NCBI RefSeq assembly: GCF_963422545.1 | Contig: NZ_OY730251.1 | Location: 206,227-270,226, forward strand | Source of the DNA: an uncultured Flavobacterium sp. | GTDB taxonomy: Bacteria > Bacteroidota > Bacteroidia > Flavobacteriales > Flavobacteriaceae | DNA length: 64,000 bases | Direction: 5' to 3' | Translations under genes and position numbers: made by a program | Shown here: positions 59,328 to 64,000 of the stretch, piece after piece | Position numbering within the stretch: the stretch's first letter is position 1 | Layout: each line of letters begins with the position of its first letter | Notes under the pieces: model-generated | Database searches by the model: none | Seen by the model: only the letters and a program-made list of their open reading frames with translations | What the model was told of the DNA's origin: nothing

Positions 59328-62003
59328 ATGGCAGAAAAAAGAAGAGACCTTGTATTAGCAGGATTAGAACCGTTAATTATTACGCCTGAAAGTGTTTTTG
59401 TAAACATTGGAGAACGTACGAATGTAACAGGTTCAAGAAAATTCCTAAGGTTAATCAAGGAAGAGAAATATGACGAGGCACTTGATATTGCAAGACAACA
59501 AGTAGAAGGTGGAGCACAGATCATCGATATTAATATGGATGAAGGAATGCTCGATGGTGTTCAGGCAATGACAAAGTTTTTGAATTTAATTGCATCTGAA
59601 CCGGATATTTCGCGAGTGCCGATTATGATCGACAGCTCGAAATGGGAAATCATCGAAGCGGGTCTTAAAGTAGTACAAGGAAAAAGCGTCGTAAACTCGA
59701 TTTCGTTGAAAGAAGGAGAAGAAGCCTTTATTCACCACGCTAAATTAATCAAACGTTACGGAGCGGCGGCAATTATCATGGCTTTTGACGAAGTTGGTCA
59801 GGCTGATAATTTTGACCGAAGAGTTGAAATCTGTCAGCGTTCGTATGATATTTTGGTAAACAAAGTAAATTTTCCTCCGCAAGATATTATTTTCGATTTG
59901 AATATTTTTCCGGTTGCAACCGGAATGGAAGAACATCGTTTGAATGCTTTGGACTTTTTTAGAGGTACAAAATGGGTTCGCGAGAATTTACCTCATGCAC
60001 ATATTAGTGGTGGTGTGAGTAACGTTTCATTTTCTTTTAGAGGAAATGATACGGTTCGTGAAGCGATGCACTCGGTGTTTTTATATCACGCGATCAAGAA
60101 CGGAATGACGATGGGAATCGTAAATCCAGAGATGTTGACGATTTACGATGATATTCCGAAAGACTTATTAGAACACGTTGAAGACGTAATTCTGGACAGA
60201 CGTGATGATGCGACCGAAAGACTTTTGGATTTTGCTGAGAATGTAAAAGGCGAAGTAAAAAGTGATGAAAAAGCGGTTCAGGAATGGCGTTTAGGCACGG
60301 TTCAGGAACGTATAACGCATTCATTAGTAAAAGGAGTTGATGCTTTTATTGAAGAAGATGTTGAGGAAGCACGTTTGGCAGCAACAAAACCTATTGAAGT
60401 TATCGAAATCAATTTGATGACGGGAATGAACGTTGTTGGAGATTTATTCGGTAGCGGAAAAATGTTTTTGCCTCAGGTAGTAAAATCGGCACGTGTGATG
60501 AAAAAAGCTGTTGCTTATTTATTGCCTTATATTGAAGCAAGTAAGCAAGCCGGAGATAAACAAGGAAATGGAAAAATATTGATGGCAACTGTAAAAGGTG
60601 ACGTTCACGATATTGGTAAAAATATTGTTTCGGTAGTTTTGGCGTGTAACAATTATGAGATTGTAGATCTTGGTGTTATGGTGCCTCCGGAAAAAATTAT
60701 TGCTGCGGCGATCGAGCATAACGTAGACATTATTGGTTTAAGCGGATTGATCACACCTTCGCTTGACGAAATGGTTTATCTGGCAAAAGAATTAGACAAA
60801 CAAGGAATTAAAATTCCGATTATGATTGGTGGAGCAACGACTTCGCGCGCGCATACAGCCGTGAAAATCGCTCCGCAATATAGAGAAACTGTAATTCACG
60901 TAAACGATGCTTCACGCGCCGTTACCGTTGCAGGAAATTTGTTAGATCATAACCGTAAAATATATGCAAGCGATATTCGTGCTGAATACGATGCGTTTAG
61001 AGAAACATTTTTGAATCGTTCGCGAGACAAAAACTTCCTAACGATTGAACAAGCACGTAAAAACAAATTGCAATTGGACTGGGACGAATATACTCCGACT
61101 AAACCAAAAGTAATTGGTAAACAAATTGTCGAAGTAGATTTGGATGTTTTGGTTCCGTACATCGACTGGACGCCATTTTTTAGAACATGGGAATTGTTCG
61201 GGAAATATCCGGCAATCTTGACAGATGAGGTTGTGGGTAAAGAAGCAACTTCGGTTTTTGCAGATGCTCAGGCGATGCTGAAAGTAATTTTAGCAGAGAA
61301 AAAATTATCGGCAAAAGGTATTTACGGAATTTTCCCTGCAAATCAGATTGATGATGACGATATCGAATTGCGTGATGAAAACGGAAAAGTTCTGGAGAAA
61401 TTCTTAACACTTCGTCAACAATCGCAAAAAACAAAAGGTGCGCCAAACATAGCTTTATCTGATTTTATCTTGCCAAAAGATAGCGGAATTGCAGATTATA
61501 TGGGAGCTTTTTGTGTGACAACAGGTTTTGGTGTAGACGAATGGGCAGCTGAATTCGAGAAAGATCTGGATGATTATAATTCGATTATGGTAAAAGCATT
61601 AGCTGATCGTTTTGCTGAGGCTTTCGCCGAATATCTTCACGAAAAAGTTCGTATGGAATTTTGGGGCTATGACCCGGGAGAAACATTATCTAAAGAAGAT
61701 TTGATCGAAGAAAATTACAAAGGAATTCGTCCTGCGCCAGGATATCCGGCTTGTCCGGATCACTTAGAGAAACCAACAATTTGGAAACTCTTAAATGTGG
61801 CCGAAGAAATTGGAGTTACGCTGACAGAAAGCATGGCGATGTGGCCGGCTTCTTCAGTTTCAGGATATTATTTCGGGAATCCGAAAAGTAAGTATTTCGG
61901 ACTCGGAAAAATAAAAGAAGATCAGGTGGTAGATTATGCTAAACGACGCAATGTTCCAACTGATTATGCAATGAAATGGTTAAACCCTAATATAGCAGAT
62001 TAA
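59328..62003 (+). CDS. metH: Methionine synthase, methyltetrahydrofolate/cobalamin/activation part (split MetH, C-terminal)
   Basis: This 891-residue protein carries MetH modules 2 to 4. The pterin-binding domain starts FVNIGERTNVTGSRKFLRLI, with QVEGGAQIIDINMDEGM. The cobalamin domain has the DVHDIGKNIVSVVLACNNY motif (near residue 427), whose His coordinates cobalt, and GLSGLITPSLDEM. The C-terminal AdoMet-activation domain has RPAPGYPACPDHLEK near residue 800. It methylates homocysteine bound by the partner chain at 57517. B12 is required, and no cobalamin synthesis genes or B12 riboswitch are in the window. Repeats precede its start. Confidence 0.96.
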   Translation: MAEKRRDLVLAGLEPLIITPESVFVNIGERTNVTGSRKFLRLIKEEKYDEALDIARQQVEGGAQIIDINMDEGMLDGVQAMTKFLNLIASEPDISRVPIMIDSSKWEIIEAGLKVVQGKSVVNSISLKEGEEAFIHHAKLIKRYGAAAIIMAFDEVGQADNFDRRVEICQRSYDILVNKVNFPPQDIIFDLNIFPVATGMEEHRLNALDFFRGTKWVRENLPHAHISGGVSNVSFSFRGNDTVREAMHSVFLYHAIKNGMTMGIVNPEMLTIYDDIPKDLLEHVEDVILDRRDDATERLLDFAENVKGEVKSDEKAVQEWRLGTVQERITHSLVKGVDAFIEEDVEEARLAATKPIEVIEINLMTGMNVVGDLFGSGKMFLPQVVKSARVMKKAVAYLLPYIEASKQAGDKQGNGKILMATVKGDVHDIGKNIVSVVLACNNYEIVDLGVMVPPEKIIAAAIEHNVDIIGLSGLITPSLDEMVYLAKELDKQGIKIPIMIGGATTSRAHTAVKIAPQYRETVIHVNDASRAVTVAGNLLDHNRKIYASDIRAEYDAFRETFLNRSRDKNFLTIEQARKNKLQLDWDEYTPTKPKVIGKQIVEVDLDVLVPYIDWTPFFRTWELFGKYPAILTDEVVGKEATSVFADAQAMLKVILAEKKLSAKGIYGIFPANQIDDDDIELRDENGKVLEKFLTLRQQSQKTKGAPNIALSDFILPKDSGIADYMGAFCVTTGFGVDEWAAEFEKDLDDYNSIMVKALADRFAEAFAEYLHEKVRMEFWGYDPGETLSKEDLIEENYKGIRPAPGYPACPDHLEKPTIWKLLNVAEEIGVTLTESMAMWPASSVSGYYFGNPKSKYFGLGKIKEDQVVDYAKRRNVPTDYAMKWLNPNIAD

Positions 62004-62097
62004 ATATAGTTGATGGTTGATAGTTTTTGGTTGTTGGACCCAGTTCTGACGTATGAACCAAAAACTATCAACTAACAACGATTAACTAACAACTAAG
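62004..62097. repeat. ttgatagtttttggttgttgg spacer, left flank of the four-helix-bundle gene
   Basis: It begins ATATAGTTGATGG and ends AACCAAAAACTATCAACTA, followed by a small spacer. The right flank (62455-62522) begins ATATAGTTGAGG and ends with the same AACCAAAAACTATCAACTA. The flank text is thus duplicated around the gene. Confidence 0.75.
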
Positions 62098-62454
62098 ATG
62101 GAATACAGTAAATTGGAAGTTTGGCAGGAAGCACGGAAATTGGTGAATTTATTGTATGATTCTTCTAAACTGTTTCCAAAAGAAGAATTATTTGGATTGA
62201 CTAATCAAATGAGAAGAGCGGCGATTTCAATACCGTCAAATATTGCTGAGGGTTGTGGACGGCAGACATCAAAAGAAACAATACATTTTCTTCATATTTC
62301 AAGAGGATCATTGTATGAATTAGAAACCCAGTATTATTTGGCATTGGATCAAAAATATATTGATGAGAGTACATTTAATGTTGTCTTGGAACAGATTAAA
62401 ACTTGCAAAAAGTTATTAAACGGGTTTATTAACTATTATAAAAAATTAATATAG
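62098..62454 (+). CDS. Four-helix-bundle (S23-type) protein
   Basis: This 118-residue protein matches the S23/IVP four-helix bundle family first seen inside 23S rRNA intervening sequences of spirochaetes and later as many free copies in Bacteroidota. The WQEARKLVNLLYD start, FGLTNQMRRAAISIPSNIAEGCGRQTSKETIHFLHIS in the middle and KTCKKLLNGFINYYKKL at the end are the family signature. Function is unknown; RNA association is presumed from its origin. It interrupts the metH-metF order and is flanked on both sides by the same spacer words. Confidence 0.92.
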   Translation: MEYSKLEVWQEARKLVNLLYDSSKLFPKEELFGLTNQMRRAAISIPSNIAEGCGRQTSKETIHFLHISRGSLYELETQYYLALDQKYIDESTFNVVLEQIKTCKKLLNGFINYYKKLI

Positions 62455-62522
62455 TTGAGGTTGTTATTTTTTCAGTTGCAAAATAAACTAACAACTAACA
62501 ACCAAAAACTATCAACTAATAA
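62455..62522. repeat. ttgatag spacer, right flank of the four-helix-bundle gene
   Basis: Words such as AACTAACAACTAACAACC and AACCAAAAACTATCAACTA repeat here. The text parallels the left flank and the spacer at 50217-50365. Confidence 0.75.
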
Positions 62523-62601
62523 ATTATTGATTTACGTTTTTTGATTTCAGATTTTTTACACAGACTATTCAAAAACAGAATCATAACTCATAATTTAAAG
62601 A

Positions 62602-63558
62602 ATGAAAGTAACAGAACATATAGAAAACGCCAAAGGAAATACATTATTCTCGTTTGAACTTATTCCGCCTCAAAAGGGGAAAAGTATTCAGGAATTATAT
62701 GATAATATTGATCCGTTAATGGAGTTTAAACCGCCATTTATTGATGTAACGACTTCGCGCGAAGAGTATATTTACATTGATAAAGGCAACGGGCTTTTGG
62801 ACAAAAAGTTAACTCGTATGCGTCCGGGAACACTTGGTATTTGCGCTTCTATAAAACATAAATACAATGTAGATACCGTTCCGCATTTACTTTGCGGCGG
62901 ATTTACACAGGAAGAAACAGAGTACATGCTTGTAGATTGTCAGTATTTGGGAATCAACAATGTTATGGCACTTCGCGGTGATGCTATGAAAGACGAGCAA
63001 TCTTTTGTGCCTAAATTAGGAGGTAATCATTTTGCTATTGATTTGGTAAAACAAATCAATAATTTAAACTGCGGAAAATACCTGCATGAAGTAATGGATG
63101 TTGACAACAAAGCTGATTTTTGTATTGGTGTTGCCGGTTATCCAGAGAAACATTTAGAATCTCCATCTTTGCAATCAGATTTAAAAAGACTGAAAGAAAA
63201 AGTAGATGCCGGTGCTGATTATGTGGTAACACAAATGTTTTTTGACAATGCTAAATATTTTAACTTTGTAGAAAAAGCAAGAGAAATAGGTATTACAATT
63301 CCTATTATTCCCGGAATTAAGCCAATTGCAGTTCAAAGACATTTACAAATTTTACCACAGATTTTCAGAATTGATTTACCTGAAGATTTAATTGATGCTG
63401 TCGATAAATGCAAAAACAATATAGAGATCAAACAAGTTGGTATCGAGTGGGCAATTCAGCAATCATTAGAATTAAAAGCAGCCGGAGTTCCTGTTTTACA
63501 CTATTATTCGATGGGAAAATCAGAGAATATTCGCCAAATCGCGAGTCAGGTTTTTTAA
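62602..63558 (+). CDS. metF: Methylenetetrahydrofolate reductase
   Basis: This 318-residue flavin enzyme makes methyltetrahydrofolate, the methyl donor for MetH. The N-terminal FSFELIPPQKGKSIQELY has the conserved Glu near residue 18. The FAD/folate region IDVTTSREEY (near residue 45), MALRGDAMKDEQS (near residue 130) and GYPEKHLESPSL (near residue 188) also match. The length is close to bacterial MetF. It completes the methionine branch next to the MetH genes, being separated from them by the four-helix-bundle gene. A repeat starts directly at its stop. Confidence 0.95.
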   Translation: MKVTEHIENAKGNTLFSFELIPPQKGKSIQELYDNIDPLMEFKPPFIDVTTSREEYIYIDKGNGLLDKKLTRMRPGTLGICASIKHKYNVDTVPHLLCGGFTQEETEYMLVDCQYLGINNVMALRGDAMKDEQSFVPKLGGNHFAIDLVKQINNLNCGKYLHEVMDVDNKADFCIGVAGYPEKHLESPSLQSDLKRLKEKVDAGADYVVTQMFFDNAKYFNFVEKAREIGITIPIIPGIKPIAVQRHLQILPQIFRIDLPEDLIDAVDKCKNNIEIKQVGIEWAIQQSLELKAAGVPVLHYYSMGKSENIRQIASQVF

Positions 63559-63559
63559 T

Positions 63560-63643
63560 GTCTTTGCGAGGAACGAAGCAATCTCACGCTGCATATCTTT
63601 TGTGCTTTTGTTAGTGTGGTTGCTTCGTTCCTCGCAATGACAA
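63560..63643. repeat. Inverted repeat (tgcgaggaacgaagcaatc class) after metF
   Basis: TTGCGAGGAACGAAGCAATC (63564-63583) and the complementary GGTTGCTTCGTTCCTCGCAA (63618-63637) are inverted around a 34-base core. A further single arm is at 59222-59241. This class is dispersed in many Bacteroidota genomes and may end the metF transcript. Confidence 0.85.
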
Positions 63644-63694
63644 ACAAGGCTTGGAATTTGGATTTTTAAATTTTGGAATTTAACTTTAACGATC

Positions 63695-64000
63695 ATGGAA
63701 AAAGAAGAATTACAAGCAATAGCTTCTCAGCTAAAGCATCCAACGGGAGAAAAAGGAATTGAAATGGCAAATATGATGCATGAGACAAACATCAATATGA
63801 CCCGCCATTCGATTCAAAATCTAAATATAGCATCAGGAAACACAATTTTAGAATTAGGTCATGGAAATGCAGGTCATGTAGAATTTATATTCGAACAAGC
63901 TGAAAACCTAAAATACTACGGACTGGAAATGTCTGAATTAATGTTTCAGGAAGCGCGCCAGATCAACAGAAATTTTGTTTCTCAAAAACAGGCTTTCTTT
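63695..64000 (+). CDS. Class I SAM-dependent methyltransferase (cut by window end)
   Basis: Only the first 102 codons are visible; the frame is open to the last base. The protein begins MEKEELQAIASQLKHPTG and has a motif I-like ILELGHGNAGHVEFIFE near residue 53, in place of the usual GxGxG, followed by LKYYGLEMSELM in the position of motif II. These indicate a class I methyltransferase, possibly of the UbiE/type 11 group. The target is unknown, and the rest of the gene lies outside the window. It lies just past the metF repeat on the same strand. Confidence 0.8.
   Translation, partial: MEKEELQAIASQLKHPTGEKGIEMANMMHETNINMTRHSIQNLNIASGNTILELGHGNAGHVEFIFEQAENLKYYGLEMSELMFQEARQINRNFVSQKQAFF

Noticed and set aside
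63408..63614. 68-codon frame over the metF end
   Set aside because: Frame-shifted shadow of metF running into the inverted repeat.

Overview
The window is a chromosomal segment of a low-G+C member of the Bacteroidota, almost certainly a Flavobacterium. The signs are a PorT-type secretion protein next to the menaquinone methyltransferase, a GLPGLI protein paired with a TonB-type barrel, DUF5686, Flavobacteriia-type fba, thyA, metK and etf genes, absence of Shine-Dalgarno sequences, and several promoters of the Bacteroidota form TTG-N20-TAnnTTTG. I see no rRNA, tRNA, CRISPR array or insertion sequence.

Region 1 (1-30400) is mostly housekeeping: aldolase, a lipoprotein-type Omp85 protein, an rRNA methyltransferase, porT, ubiE, folA, a 2TM protein, a CBM48-like protein, thyA, a bifunctional-nuclease protein, etfBA, pdhB, a DUF5686 protein, an acyltransferase, an AlkA-type glycosylase, and soluble and membrane pyrophosphatases. 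These are followed by a HigBA toxin-antitoxin pair between two near-identical terminators, a deoxynucleoside kinase, three cell-envelope proteins and metK.

Region 2 (30600-46180) is a sulfur amino acid regulon: a TonB-dependent receptor, metY, a degenerate homoserine dehydrogenase paralogue, metX, a fused aspartokinase-homoserine dehydrogenase, metZ, and an Rrf2-type regulator. Three transcription units begin with a short Met/Cys-rich leader peptide followed by an intrinsic terminator. In each case a competing antiterminator pairing can be read directly: classical ribosome-mediated attenuators. Two of them precede small proteins sharing a C-terminal SLLxLMY...FI signature. A SAM-I riboswitch precedes metX.

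Region 3 (46275-56420) is assimilatory sulfate reduction: two TSUP permeases, an APS-reductase-type CysH, CysD, CysN, a sulfite reductase fused to a HEPN-like tail, two siroheme synthesis enzymes and a ferredoxin-NADP reductase. Region 4 (57000-63560) is methionine synthesis: a second SAM-I riboswitch, MetH split into two genes separated by an unrelated small membrane protein and repeats, a four-helix-bundle protein and metF. The window ends inside a methyltransferase gene.

Together these genes take sulfate to sulfide, sulfide plus acetylhomoserine to homocysteine, and homocysteine to methionine and SAM. Control is layered: SAM riboswitches, Met/Cys attenuators and probably an Rrf2 operator. 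Intergenic DNA from about 33 kb onward is unusually rich in dispersed palindromic and word-like repeats.
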